DNA from: Opitutaceae bacterium
GTDB taxonomy: Bacteria; Verrucomicrobiota; Verrucomicrobiia; Opitutales; Opitutaceae
Assembly: GCA_003151515.1 (NCBI GenBank)
Contig: PLXS01000009.1
Coordinates: 1 to 64,000, forward strand
Reading direction: 5' to 3'
Length of the DNA stretch: 64,000 nt
Both the position numbers and the translations under genes were made by a program. Numbering within the stretch: the stretch's first letter is position 1; each line of letters starts with the position of its first letter. Shown piece by piece: positions 22,178 through 31,267 of the stretch. The notes under the pieces are model-generated. The model was given only the letters and a program-made list of their open reading frames with translations. It searched no databases and was not told the DNA's origin.

Positions 22178-24211
22178 ATGACCCGAGCGGAACCCAACAA
22201 GATCCCGAAGGTCCTTCGCATGCTCGGCTGGGCCGCGATTGCCGCGGCCGGCGCCGCGAGCGTCGCGGTCCTTGCGCTGGCGCGCGGGGAGAGCGTGAGC
22301 GCGATCTGGATGGTGGTCGCCGCGACATGCACGTTCGCGCTCGCCTACCGCTTCCACGCCGCGTGGCTCATGGCGCGGGTGCTCACGGTCGACGAGCTGC
22401 GCGCGACGCCGGCGGAGGTCCACGCGGACGGGAGGGACTTCGTGAAGACGAACCGCTGGGTGGTCTTCGGGCACCATTTCGCCGCGATTGCCGGGCCCGG
22501 CCCGCTCGTGGGCCCGGTGCTCGCCGCCCAGTTCGGATACCTGCCGGGCTTCCTGTGGATACTGATCGGGGCCGTCTTCGGGGGGGCCGTCCACGACAGC
22601 GTGATCCTGTTCTGCTCGGTGAGGCGGCGCGGAAAGTCGCTCGGACAGATGGTGCGCGAGGAGGTGGGGCCCTTCGCGGGCCTCGCCGCGCTCGTGAGCG
22701 TGACGGCGATAAGCATGATCCTGCTGGCGGTCCTGGCCCTGGTCGTCGTGAACGCGCTCGCCGAGTCGCCGTGGGGCGTCTTCACGATCGCCGCGACGCT
22801 GCCCATCGGGCTCTCCATGGGGGTGGCCATGCGGCCGGGCGCCGGGGGCGGACGCAGGCTGCACTGGGTGACCGCCGCGGCCGTGGCGGGCCTCCTGGCC
22901 GCGGTCTGGGGCGGGCAGTTCATCCGGGACACGCCCCTGGAGGAGCTCCTGACGCTCAAGGGGACGACGCTCGCCTGGTGGATCATGGGCTACGGGCTCG
23001 TCGCCTCGATCATCCCCGTCTGGATGCTGCTGGCGCCGCGCGACTACCTGAGCACGTTCATGAAGATCGGCACGATCGTCGCCCTCGGGGCGGCGATCGG
23101 GGTCCTGGGGCCGCACCTGCGCATGCCGGCCGTCACGCGGTTCATCGACGGCTCGGGCCCCGTCTTTGCCGGCCCGGTCTTCCCGTTCTGCTTCATCACG
23201 ATCGCCTGCGCCGCCGTGTCGGGCTTCCACGCTATCGTGTCGTCGGGGACGACCCCCAAGCTCCTGTCGCGCGAGAGCGACATCCGCGCGATAGGCTACG
23301 GCGCCATGATGGCCGAGATGTGCGTCGGCGTCATGGCGGTGATCGCGGCCTGCTCTATGAACCCCGGGGAGTACTTCGCGATCAACATGACGGGCAAAGC
23401 GGCCGCCGTGACCCGGCACATCACGGAGCTCGGGTTCGCCGTCACGCCGGCCGACATGGCGGCCGTGGCGTCGAGCGTAGGGGAGAAGACGATGATCGGG
23501 CGCGCCGGGGGCGCGCCCACCTTCGCGCTAGGCATGGCGAGGATGCTCTCGGGGGTGCTTGGGAAAGGCGCCGCCCTCGCGGTGTGGTACCACTTCGCGA
23601 TCATGTTCGAGGCCCTCTTCATCCTGACGACGATCGACGCCGGGACGCGCATCGGGCGCTTCCTTGTTCAGGACATCCTTGGCCTGGCCTGGCGGCCGCT
23701 CGGCGACACGCGCTCCCTCGCGGGCAACATCGGGGCGACGGCCCTGTTCGTTGCCGCGTGGGGCTGGTTCCTGTACCAGGGCGTCGTCGACCCGCTCGGC
23801 GGGATCAACTCGCTATGGCCGATCTTCGGCGTCGCGAACCAGCTCCTCGCCGTCATCGCGCTGTCGCTGGGCACGACGGTGCTGATCAAGATGGGCCGCG
23901 CGCGGCATGTCTGGGTGACCCTCCTGCCGCTCGGCTGGCTGCTCGCCGTCACGATGAGCGCGGGGCTGATGAAGATCTTCAGCCCCGACCCGCGCCTGGG
24001 CTTCCTGGCCGGCGCGGCGGCGGCCTCCTCGCCGCGCCAGGCCTTCAACGCCCACGTCGACGCAGCCGTGACGGCCGTGTTCCTCGTGCTCGTGGCCGTG
24101 GTGGTGCTGGCGAACGCGCGCGCATGGCGCCTCCTCCTCTCGGGAAGGCGGGAGGCCGACCTGCGAGAGGAGCCCTTCGTGGCCGCGCGCGGGGCCGATC
24201 AGACCTCGTAG
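22178..24211 (+). CDS. cstA: CstA family carbon starvation/peptide transporter
   Basis: 677-aa multi-helix membrane protein from ATG 22178. Family hallmarks are TNRWVVFGHHFAAIAGPGPL, VLAAQFGYLPGFLW, GGAVHDSVILF and the late GGINSLWPIFGVANQLLA. CstA imports peptides or pyruvate under carbon limitation. It is divergent from the cytochrome gene, with 131 bases between starts. It converges on the phosphofructokinase gene with a 13-base overlap of the 3' ends. Confidence 0.93.
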   Translation: MTRAEPNKIPKVLRMLGWAAIAAAGAASVAVLALARGESVSAIWMVVAATCTFALAYRFHAAWLMARVLTVDELRATPAEVHADGRDFVKTNRWVVFGHHFAAIAGPGPLVGPVLAAQFGYLPGFLWILIGAVFGGAVHDSVILFCSVRRRGKSLGQMVREEVGPFAGLAALVSVTAISMILLAVLALVVVNALAESPWGVFTIAATLPIGLSMGVAMRPGAGGGRRLHWVTAAAVAGLLAAVWGGQFIRDTPLEELLTLKGTTLAWWIMGYGLVASIIPVWMLLAPRDYLSTFMKIGTIVALGAAIGVLGPHLRMPAVTRFIDGSGPVFAGPVFPFCFITIACAAVSGFHAIVSSGTTPKLLSRESDIRAIGYGAMMAEMCVGVMAVIAACSMNPGEYFAINMTGKAAAVTRHITELGFAVTPADMAAVASSVGEKTMIGRAGGAPTFALGMARMLSGVLGKGAALAVWYHFAIMFEALFILTTIDAGTRIGRFLVQDILGLAWRPLGDTRSLAGNIGATALFVAAWGWFLYQGVVDPLGGINSLWPIFGVANQLLAVIALSLGTTVLIKMGRARHVWVTLLPLGWLLAVTMSAGLMKIFSPDPRLGFLAGAAAASSPRQAFNAHVDAAVTAVFLVLVAVVVLANARAWRLLLSGRREADLREEPFVAARGADQTS

Positions 24212-25455
24212 GCCGGCAGGACCTTGTCGACCCGCACCTTGTCGAGCTTGGCGTAGGTCGGCACGCCGCTGTCGTAGGGCACGGTGACCTCCCCCTGGAT
24301 CAGGGGCTGCGCGTAGCGCAGGAACTGGAAGTTCATGCTGACCAAGTCCTCGTTCACCCACTCGCGGGGAAGCTTCTTGATGCCGTTCGCGATCTCGGAG
24401 AGGGGCGCAAGGCCGGTCTCGACCGTGTAGTGCTCGGTCTCGCCTCGCACGAGGGTCACCATCTTGTCCGTCTCGCCGGCGATCGCCGCGCGCACCGCCG
24501 CCTGGCCCGCTAGGAAGGCCTCGTCGACGTCCGTCTTGCTGGCCGCGTGGGCCGCCGCGCGCTGGATCAGCCCGGGCCGGGCGACGCGTACCTTGGCGTT
24601 CGGGATCCCCGCCTCAACGATGTCGGCCAGGGCCTCGCCGGCCCCGCCGAGCCTCGCGTGCCCGAAGGCATCGGTCGCGGCGTCGGCCGCCAGGTAGTTG
24701 CCGTCCGCGTCGACAAGACCCTCGGCTACGACGATCAGGCAGTAGCGCTCGCGCTTGAGGACGCGCCTCACGTCCTCGAGGACCTTCTCCTGCTGGAAGG
24801 GCACCTCGGGAAGGAGAATCAGGTGCGGCGGGTCGTGCGGGTGGTCGCGCCTTTTCGCCAAGGCGGTGCCCGCGGCGATCCAACCGGCGCCGCGGCCCAT
24901 CACCTCGACGATTGAGACCAGGTCGCCCTGTCCCATGGCCTCGTTGTCGCACGCGATCTCGCGCACCGTCATGGCAAGGTACTTGATCACGCTCCCGTAG
25001 CCCGGGCAGTGGTCCGTGCCCGAAAGGTCGTTGTCGATCGTCTTGGGCACGCCGATGACGCGCAGTTCGTAGCCCTGCTCCGCCGCGAGCTTCGATATCT
25101 TGTCCGCGGTGTCCTGCGAGTCGTTGCCGCCGATGTAGAAGAAGTACCTGATGTTGTGCGCCTTGAACACCTCGAGGACGCGCTCGAAGTCCTGCTGCTT
25201 CTTGAGCTTGTAGCGGCAGGTCCCCAAGGCCGCCCCCGGGGTGTGCCTGAGGGCCCGGATCTGCTGCTGGGACTCGGCCGCCAAGTCGACGAGGTCCTCC
25301 TGGAGGATGCCGAGGACGCCATTGAGGCTGCCGTAGATCTCCTCAATCACCTCATGGTTCAGCGCTTCGGCGATTAGGCCGGAAACGCTCGCGTTGGTAA
25401 CAGAAGTAGGGCCGCCAGATTGGCCTATGAGTACGTTGCCGATGAGTTCAGCCAT
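24199..25455 (-). CDS. pfp: 6-phosphofructokinase, probably pyrophosphate-dependent
   Basis: 418-aa enzyme of glycolysis. Motifs: GQSGGPTSVTNAS at the N-terminus, YIGGNDSQDTADKI (catalytic loop), VPKTIDNDLSGTDHCPGYGS with the Lys that in the family marks PPi use, and EVMGRGAGW. It phosphorylates fructose 6-phosphate reversibly using pyrophosphate. The first-loop sequence is GGND rather than the commonest GGDD. Lies downstream of purB on the same strand with a 100-base gap. Confidence 0.9.
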   Translation of the reverse strand: MAELIGNVLIGQSGGPTSVTNASVSGLIAEALNHEVIEEIYGSLNGVLGILQEDLVDLAAESQQQIRALRHTPGAALGTCRYKLKKQQDFERVLEVFKAHNIRYFFYIGGNDSQDTADKISKLAAEQGYELRVIGVPKTIDNDLSGTDHCPGYGSVIKYLAMTVREIACDNEAMGQGDLVSIVEVMGRGAGWIAAGTALAKRRDHPHDPPHLILLPEVPFQQEKVLEDVRRVLKRERYCLIVVAEGLVDADGNYLAADAATDAFGHARLGGAGEALADIVEAGIPNAKVRVARPGLIQRAAAHAASKTDVDEAFLAGQAAVRAAIAGETDKMVTLVRGETEHYTVETGLAPLSEIANGIKKLPREWVNEDLVSMNFQFLRYAQPLIQGEVTVPYDSGVPTYAKLDKVRVDKVLPAYEV

Positions 25456-25555
25456 GTGAAAGGGGGGAGTGGTTGTTGAGGACCATGAGGGTCAAAGCAA
25501 GCGCATCACCCATGGGTTAAGCAAACGAAAATTTCCGAAAAGGCCTCCCTGCGGC

Positions 25556-27004
25556 CTAAAGAAGGCGCGCGGGCCTGTACTCGGCCGCGCCCTTGAACCG
25601 CCTCGAGAGCGGGGCAACCTCGGCCACGAAGGCGTCGACCTGGTTGGGGGCTGACCCCACGAACCGCGCGCTGTCCGCAAGGATTCCCTGAAGGGCCTTC
25701 CTGGAGAGGCCGATGCGCCGGTCGGCCGCGAGCCGGTCCAGCAGGTCCGGCCCGGGCGTCCCCGATCGCATGGCCTTCGCGGCAGCAAGCGAATGCTCCT
25801 TGATGGCCTCGTGCGCCGTCTCGCGCCCGGCCCCGCGCTTGACGGCCTCCATGAGGATGGTCGTCGAGGCGAGGAAAGGCAGGTTGCGCTCGTTCTCGAG
25901 CGCGATCGCCGAGGGGAAGGGCTCCATCTGCACAAGCACCGTCAGCAGGGTCTCGAGCGAGCCGTCGATCGCGAAGAACGCGTCGGGAAGGGCGACGCGG
26001 CGCACGACCGAGCAGGAGACATCGCCCTCGTTCCACTGGTCGCCGGCCATCGAGGCGGTCATCGCCACGTAGCCCGAGAGCACCGTCGAGAACCCGCAGA
26101 TGCGCTCGCAGTTGCGCGCGTTGGCCTTGTGGGGCATCGCGGACGATCCGACCTGGCCCTCCTGGAAGCCCTCGGTCACGAGGCCGGCCCCCGCCATGAG
26201 GCGCATGGTCGTCGCGAAGCTGGCCGCGGCGCTGCCCGTCTGGTGGAGGGCCGACACGACGTCGAAATCAAGGCCCCTGGGATAGACCTGCCCGACGCAA
26301 CGCAGCGACGCGGGTATGCCGAGGTGCTTCAGGACCCGGCTCTCGAGTTCCGCGACCTTGTCGGCCCTCCCGCCGAGAAGCGTCAGCTGGTCGAGCTGGG
26401 TGCCGACGGCGCCCTTCAGGCCCCGCACCGGGTAGCTCTCGATCAGGTGGTCGAGGCGGTCGAGCGCGAGCAGCATCTCCTGGCCGAACATCGCGATGCG
26501 CTTGCCGAGCGTGGTCGGCTGCGCGGGGACGTTGTGCGTGCGCCCCGTTATCATCAGGTCCCTGAACTCCTCCGCGCGCCTCGAGAGCGCCAGGAGCGCC
26601 GAGGCGACCTTGCGCTGCACGATCTTGAGCGAGCGGAAGATCTGCAGCTGCTCGACGTTCTCGGTCAGGTCGCGGCTGGTGAGCCCCAGGTGGATGAACT
26701 GGCGCTGCGCCAGCTCGGAGAACTCCTCGATCCTCGACTTGACGTCGTGGAGCGTGACCCGCTCCCGCTTCGCGATGGACTCGAGGTCGATCTTCGCCTT
26801 CACGCGCTCGTAGTCCCTGATCGCCTCGGACGGGATAGGGACGCCCAGGTCCCTCTGGGCCTTCATGACCGCTATCCAGAAGTCGCGCTCGAGCAGCACC
26901 TTTCCCCGGCGCGACCACACGTCCCTCACCGCGGCGGACGCGTAGCGCTCGGCGAGGACGTTGAGCACGGGCTCGCTTGGGAGGGGCTCCTTGGGGTCGT
27001 TCAC
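25556..27004 (-). CDS. purB: adenylosuccinate lyase
   Basis: 482-aa enzyme of purine synthesis, splitting SAICAR and adenylosuccinate to release fumarate. Fumarase-superfamily signature GSSAMPHKANARNCERICG is intact, as are the TGRTHNVPAQPTTLGKR catalytic-His segment and the LTSRDLTEN loop. Normal length. Neighbours are pfp (downstream) and holA (upstream, 58 bases away), so all three may be one transcript. Confidence 0.95.
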   Translation of the reverse strand: MNDPKEPLPSEPVLNVLAERYASAAVRDVWSRRGKVLLERDFWIAVMKAQRDLGVPIPSEAIRDYERVKAKIDLESIAKRERVTLHDVKSRIEEFSELAQRQFIHLGLTSRDLTENVEQLQIFRSLKIVQRKVASALLALSRRAEEFRDLMITGRTHNVPAQPTTLGKRIAMFGQEMLLALDRLDHLIESYPVRGLKGAVGTQLDQLTLLGGRADKVAELESRVLKHLGIPASLRCVGQVYPRGLDFDVVSALHQTGSAAASFATTMRLMAGAGLVTEGFQEGQVGSSAMPHKANARNCERICGFSTVLSGYVAMTASMAGDQWNEGDVSCSVVRRVALPDAFFAIDGSLETLLTVLVQMEPFPSAIALENERNLPFLASTTILMEAVKRGAGRETAHEAIKEHSLAAAKAMRSGTPGPDLLDRLAADRRIGLSRKALQGILADSARFVGSAPNQVDAFVAEVAPLSRRFKGAAEYRPARLL

Positions 27005-27062
27005 GAGAGGCGCCTATTAAACGGCGCGGGGCGTCGAACGCTACCGCAAAAGGGCCCGGCCG

Positions 27063-28160
27063 CTAGCCCGTGAGGCAGCGCACGGCCATGTCCCGCAGCA
27101 CGTCCTCCTGCTCGGCCGGGCGCCGGATGATCTCCTCGAAGGCGCCGACGAACTCCCGCTGGTTGTCTATCAGGCGGCGCAGGGTCGGCAGGGGGGACGA
27201 CCCTGCCAGCTTGCCGACGTACCAGGGGTTCTGGGTGAACACGTTGAACGAGCTTTTCTCGGAGACGGCGTCGCCGAACAGCGGTCCGTAGGTTGCGGCG
27301 GCCTTCTGCAGGCCGTCGACGCCCCTCGGGCCGACCCTGGCGTCCCCGGCGTCGACGAGCGCCCTGACCTGGATGAGGATCCGGTTGCGGTTCTGGAGCG
27401 CCGAGAGCACGGGCCGGGCGTCGCCGCCCGCGAAGAAGTGCCTCCTCAGGGCAGCCAGGGTCCATTGGAGGTCGCCGCTGAAGAACGCGTCGGCCGTCTC
27501 GAAGAAGTCGCCCTGAGCTGCGTTGGGGGTCAGGGCGGCCACCGCCGACTCCTCGATCAGCGCGCCGTCCGCGTGGTCCGCGAGCTTGTGGACCTCCTCG
27601 ACGAGCAGCCGCGCGTTCGCCCCGATCCTCGCCAGGAGGAGCTCGACCGCCCCGGGCCCGAACTGCGCGCCGACCGCCTGCGCCTCGGCCGCAACCACCC
27701 CGGCGAGCGTGTCGCCGTCCTCGCCGCCGTCCGCGAGCTCGAAGGAGGAGTTCTTCTCGCACCACTTGGGGAACGATCGCCTGCGATCGACCGGCGCTGC
27801 CGTGATGAGCACGGCTGTCTCGGCGGGGTCGACCGACTGCAGGAGCTGCTGGAGGTCCTCGACCAGCCTCAGCGTGGTCTCGGCCTTCCCTGTGACGGTG
27901 TCGGAGAGGAAGTTCACGTCCTTAAGCCACACGATCCTGCGGCCGCCGAACATCGGCAGGGTCTGCACCGACTCCCGGAACCTGGCCACGGCGGCCTCCA
28001 CCTCGTCCACGTTCGCGGCGAAGCCGCTCAGGACCTCCCTGGAGAACTCGTCCGCGCCCTTGCCCCCGAGCTCCTCGAAGCGCCTCTGGCCCGCCCTGGA
28101 GACGAGGAAGTCGTCCTGCCCGCATATAAAGGAGAAGGTCGGTGGGGGCGATGCGGGCAT
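27063..28160 (-). CDS. holA: DNA polymerase III delta subunit
   Basis: 365-aa clamp-loader subunit from ATG 28160. N-terminal TFSFICGQDDFLVSRAGQRR, the LPMFGGRRIVWLKDVNFL strand-helix, the domain with AVLITAAPVDRRRSFPKWC, and a C-terminal collar with RNRILIQVRALVDAG and NVFTQNPWYVGKLA are the HolA pattern. It opens the beta clamp in the replication loader. The start could also be ATG 28181. Confidence 0.88.
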   Translation of the reverse strand: MPASPPPTFSFICGQDDFLVSRAGQRRFEELGGKGADEFSREVLSGFAANVDEVEAAVARFRESVQTLPMFGGRRIVWLKDVNFLSDTVTGKAETTLRLVEDLQQLLQSVDPAETAVLITAAPVDRRRSFPKWCEKNSSFELADGGEDGDTLAGVVAAEAQAVGAQFGPGAVELLLARIGANARLLVEEVHKLADHADGALIEESAVAALTPNAAQGDFFETADAFFSGDLQWTLAALRRHFFAGGDARPVLSALQNRNRILIQVRALVDAGDARVGPRGVDGLQKAAATYGPLFGDAVSEKSSFNVFTQNPWYVGKLAGSSPLPTLRRLIDNQREFVGAFEEIIRRPAEQEDVLRDMAVRCLTG

Positions 28161-28267
28161 CGCGGGGAGCTTTGGACGCAAGCGAGTGACGGCTCAATTT
28201 AAAACCGAGACCGGCGGCCGGATCCGGCCCGGCCGCGCCGGCCTCCAACTTTCGGGGCGACGACCTC

Positions 28268-28513
28268 ATGAACCCGCTGACGCTCTTCGGCCTCTTCGCC
28301 GTTACGGCGATGCTCATCTTCTACGCCCTCGAGTCCCGCGGCCGCGGGTTCATCCTGGCATTCGCCGGCGCGTGCGCCCTCGGGTCGGTTTACGGGTTCC
28401 TCCAGGGAGCCTGGCCGTTCGGGGTCGTCGAGGCGGTCTGGGCCGCCGTCGCGATACGACGCTGGCGGTCGGCGGGGGCGCCCGGCCGGCCGCCCGGAGG
28501 GAGCCCGCTATGA
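28268..28513 (+). CDS. small membrane protein
   Basis: 81-aa protein with two helices (TLFGLFAVTAMLIFYALES and FILAFAGACALGSVYGFLQG) followed by WPFGVVEAVWAAVAIRRW. Resembles small conserved membrane proteins of this layout whose function is unknown. It overlaps the next gene by ATGA, so they are co-translated. Confidence 0.65.
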   Translation: MNPLTLFGLFAVTAMLIFYALESRGRGFILAFAGACALGSVYGFLQGAWPFGVVEAVWAAVAIRRWRSAGAPGRPPGGSPL

Positions 28514-29493
28514 GCATGCGAATCCGGCCCGTTCTCGCCCTCCTCCTCCTGGCGCCGTTCATCGGCGAGTTCCTACTTGGGGACTTCACGCTGCGCCAGC
28601 TGTGGATTTACCCGATCATGCTGCCGATCTACGGGGGCGGCGCGGTGCTGATCCGCGAGGCGGCGCGCCGCTCGGGCCGGGGCTGGCCGACGATCTTTCT
28701 CCTCGGGCTCGCCTACGGCATCGTCGAGGAAGTCCTGGCGGACCAGTCGCTCTTCAACCCCCACTTCCTCGGGCTACGGCTCATCGAATACGGGTACATC
28801 CCGGCCCTGGGCATCTCGGCGCCGTGGACGACCTACGTGCTCGCGATCCACGTGGTCTGGAGCATCGGCGTGCCGATCGCCCTGGTCGAGGCTCTTGTGC
28901 CGGAGCGAAGGAGGGATCCCTGGGTCGGCCGGAAGGGACTCGCCGCCGCCGGCCTGCTCTACGCCCTGGGCGTGGCCGTCGTGGTCGCGGGGACCGCGAA
29001 GCGCGAGCACTTCATGGCCTCCAGAGCCCAGCTCGCCTCCGGCGCCTTCGCGGCCGCGGCCGTCGCCGCCCTGGCGTTCGCGCTGTTTCGGCCCGCGGGG
29101 GGTAGCAGCGGGCCGGCGCCCGCGGCCGGCCCGGCGGGGCCGCGCCTTCCGCTGTGGCTTGGATCCCTCGCGTTCGCATTCGGGTCCGCCCTTCTCCTCA
29201 TGACGGGCATGACGGCCGCGCTGCCGCCCGCGGCTGTCGAGGTGGGCGAGCTCGCGGCCTTGGCCATCCCGATGGCGGTCCTGGCGTACGTGCGGCGTTC
29301 GCCCGGGTGGAGCGACGCCTGTGCCGACGCGGCGGCCGTCGGGGCCCTCCTGGCCTACTGTTGGTGGGGCTTCGTTGTGACGACATCGCTGCACGGCCGC
29401 GCGGGCATCCCCGGGCAGTGCCTCTTCGTCGCGGCCGTTGTCGTTCCCTTGGCGGCAATCATTGTCCGCCGGGAAATCCGCAAAGACGCATAG
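28510..29493 (+). CDS. polytopic membrane protein, unknown function
   Basis: 327-aa protein from ATG 28510, with about eight hydrophobic helices starting IRPVLALLLLAPFIGEFLLG. LAYGIVEEVLADQSLF and the preceding REAARRSGRGWP have the EEE-like glutamates of ABI/CPBP membrane proteases (VEEVL), but I do not see the paired His motif clearly. It is coupled to the small protein before it. Confidence 0.6.
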   Translation: MSMRIRPVLALLLLAPFIGEFLLGDFTLRQLWIYPIMLPIYGGGAVLIREAARRSGRGWPTIFLLGLAYGIVEEVLADQSLFNPHFLGLRLIEYGYIPALGISAPWTTYVLAIHVVWSIGVPIALVEALVPERRRDPWVGRKGLAAAGLLYALGVAVVVAGTAKREHFMASRAQLASGAFAAAAVAALAFALFRPAGGSSGPAPAAGPAGPRLPLWLGSLAFAFGSALLLMTGMTAALPPAAVEVGELAALAIPMAVLAYVRRSPGWSDACADAAAVGALLAYCWWGFVVTTSLHGRAGIPGQCLFVAAVVVPLAAIIVRREIRKDA

Positions 29494-29547
29494 ATTGCCG
29501 TCCGCCGCAGACTTGCGTGGCTGCGCCATAATGCCTACTTCCCCCGT

Positions 29548-31245
29548 GTGAGCTCGAGCGCCCCGCCCCAGACCGCCGGGCCATACCCGTGGCAGCGGGA
29601 CGTCCTTGTCCTGGTCCTCATATTCGGGGGGCTCCTGGCCTTCCGCCTCGGGAGCGCGCCGCTCGCCAACCCGGACGAGGGCCGCTACTCGGAGGTCCCG
29701 CGCGAGATGGTCGCCAGCGGCGACTGGGTGACCCCGCGCCTGAATGGCGTCCCGTACTTCGAGAAGCCGCCGCTCATGTACTGGATCGTGGCGGCCTGCG
29801 AGAGGGCCCTGGGCCCGAGCGAATGGGCGGTGCGGCTGGCCCCGGCGCTGTTCGCGCTGGGCGGGATCCTCGCGACCTATGGGACCGCGCGCAGGATCTA
29901 CGGGCGCGACGCGGGGTTCTGGGCAGCGGTGGTGCTCGGGACCTCGCTCCTGTACCTGGCGCTTGGGCGCATCGTCCTGCTCGACATGGCCCTGTCGGTG
30001 CTGATGAGCGCCACCCTGTTCTGCTTCATCCTCGGCGTCCGAGAGAGGCCCGGCGCCGCGCGCAGGCTGTTCTTCTACGGGCTCTACGCGAGCTCGGCGC
30101 TCGCGACGCTCACGAAGGGGCTCGAGGGCTTCCTCGTGACGGGGGCGGTGATGTTCCTGTGGCTGCTCGCCTTCAACCAGTGGGGGAGGCTGCGCCCGCT
30201 CTACCTGCCGAGCGGCATCGCCCTGTTCCTGGCCGTCGCGGCGCCCTGGCACCTCCTGGTGGCGTCGAGGAACCCCGGATGGGCGCACTTCTACTTCATC
30301 TACGAACACTGGGAGCGCTTCACCGACAAGGATCACGGGCGCGTCCTGCCGTTCTGGATTTACGCACCGATCGTGATCCTCGGCTTCTTCCCGTGGACCG
30401 GCTTCCTGTGGTCGTCGCTGCGCGACGCGCTCGCCGGGGGGTGGGCGCGGCGCCGGGAGAACGCACAGGCCTGGTTCTTCGCCACGTGGGCCGCGTTCAT
30501 CTTCCTCTTCTTCAGCGCGTCCCAGTCCAAGCTCATCCCCTACATCCTGCCGCTTTTCCCGCCGCTGGCCGTGCTCACGGGACGCTGGCTCGCCGCGACC
30601 TTCCAGATGCCGGACGCCTTCGCGCGGATGAAGGTCGGCCTGCGCACGTTCGGCTTCCTGTGCGGGCTCCTCGCCGCGGCGCTTTGCGTCTCGGTCCTGC
30701 GCCCGGGCGTCATCCGGGACTCCGACCAGGCCCAGGCCCTGGCGCCCTACGCCTTCGTGATCGCCGCGATCCTCGTCATGGGCGGGATCCGCGCGCTCGT
30801 TCCGCGCGGGGACACCGGAGGCAGGGGCGCGGCGGTGGCGATGACGGCCACACTGGCCTTCATGATCGGCGTTCTCACGTACGCGATGCCCATCGTCGAC
30901 CAGAGGAGCACGAAGGAGCTCGCGGCCGCGGCCGCGGCGCGCGCGCGCCCGGGGGACAGGGTGTACCACTACCACGCGTTCTTCCACGATTTCACCTACT
31001 ACGCGGGCCGCACGGTCGGCCTCGTGGACTACCGCGACGAGCTCGAGCTGCAGTTCCTCGACCCCGGCGAGCGCGACGCCCGGTTCATCGACGACCAAGA
31101 GTTCCGGCGGGAATGGGCCGGGCCCGGCCGCGTGTTCCTCGTGGCGCGGATAAGGGACGCGGCGGCGCTCTTTGCCGACGGGAGCTTCCACTACCACATC
31201 GTGGCGGCCGGCCCGCACCACTATCTTTTCAGCAACCAGCCTTGA
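29548..31245 (+). CDS. arnT: ArnT-like glycosyltransferase family 39
   Basis: 565-aa inner-membrane GT-C glycosyltransferase from GTG 29548. The first periplasmic loop has NPDEGRYSEVPREM with the catalytic acidic residues and EKPPLMYW, both hallmarks of ArnT. It transfers 4-amino-4-deoxy-L-arabinose from undecaprenyl phosphate to lipid A. The next genes are arnB, arnC and arnA-like, which makes ArnT the specific reading rather than a generic mannosyltransferase. 22 bases before arnB. Confidence 0.88.
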   Translation: MSSSAPPQTAGPYPWQRDVLVLVLIFGGLLAFRLGSAPLANPDEGRYSEVPREMVASGDWVTPRLNGVPYFEKPPLMYWIVAACERALGPSEWAVRLAPALFALGGILATYGTARRIYGRDAGFWAAVVLGTSLLYLALGRIVLLDMALSVLMSATLFCFILGVRERPGAARRLFFYGLYASSALATLTKGLEGFLVTGAVMFLWLLAFNQWGRLRPLYLPSGIALFLAVAAPWHLLVASRNPGWAHFYFIYEHWERFTDKDHGRVLPFWIYAPIVILGFFPWTGFLWSSLRDALAGGWARRRENAQAWFFATWAAFIFLFFSASQSKLIPYILPLFPPLAVLTGRWLAATFQMPDAFARMKVGLRTFGFLCGLLAAALCVSVLRPGVIRDSDQAQALAPYAFVIAAILVMGGIRALVPRGDTGGRGAAVAMTATLAFMIGVLTYAMPIVDQRSTKELAAAAAARARPGDRVYHYHAFFHDFTYYAGRTVGLVDYRDELELQFLDPGERDARFIDDQEFRREWAGPGRVFLVARIRDAAALFADGSFHYHIVAAGPHHYLFSNQP

Positions 31246-31267
31246 GGAATCGCTGTCAGCCCCCAGA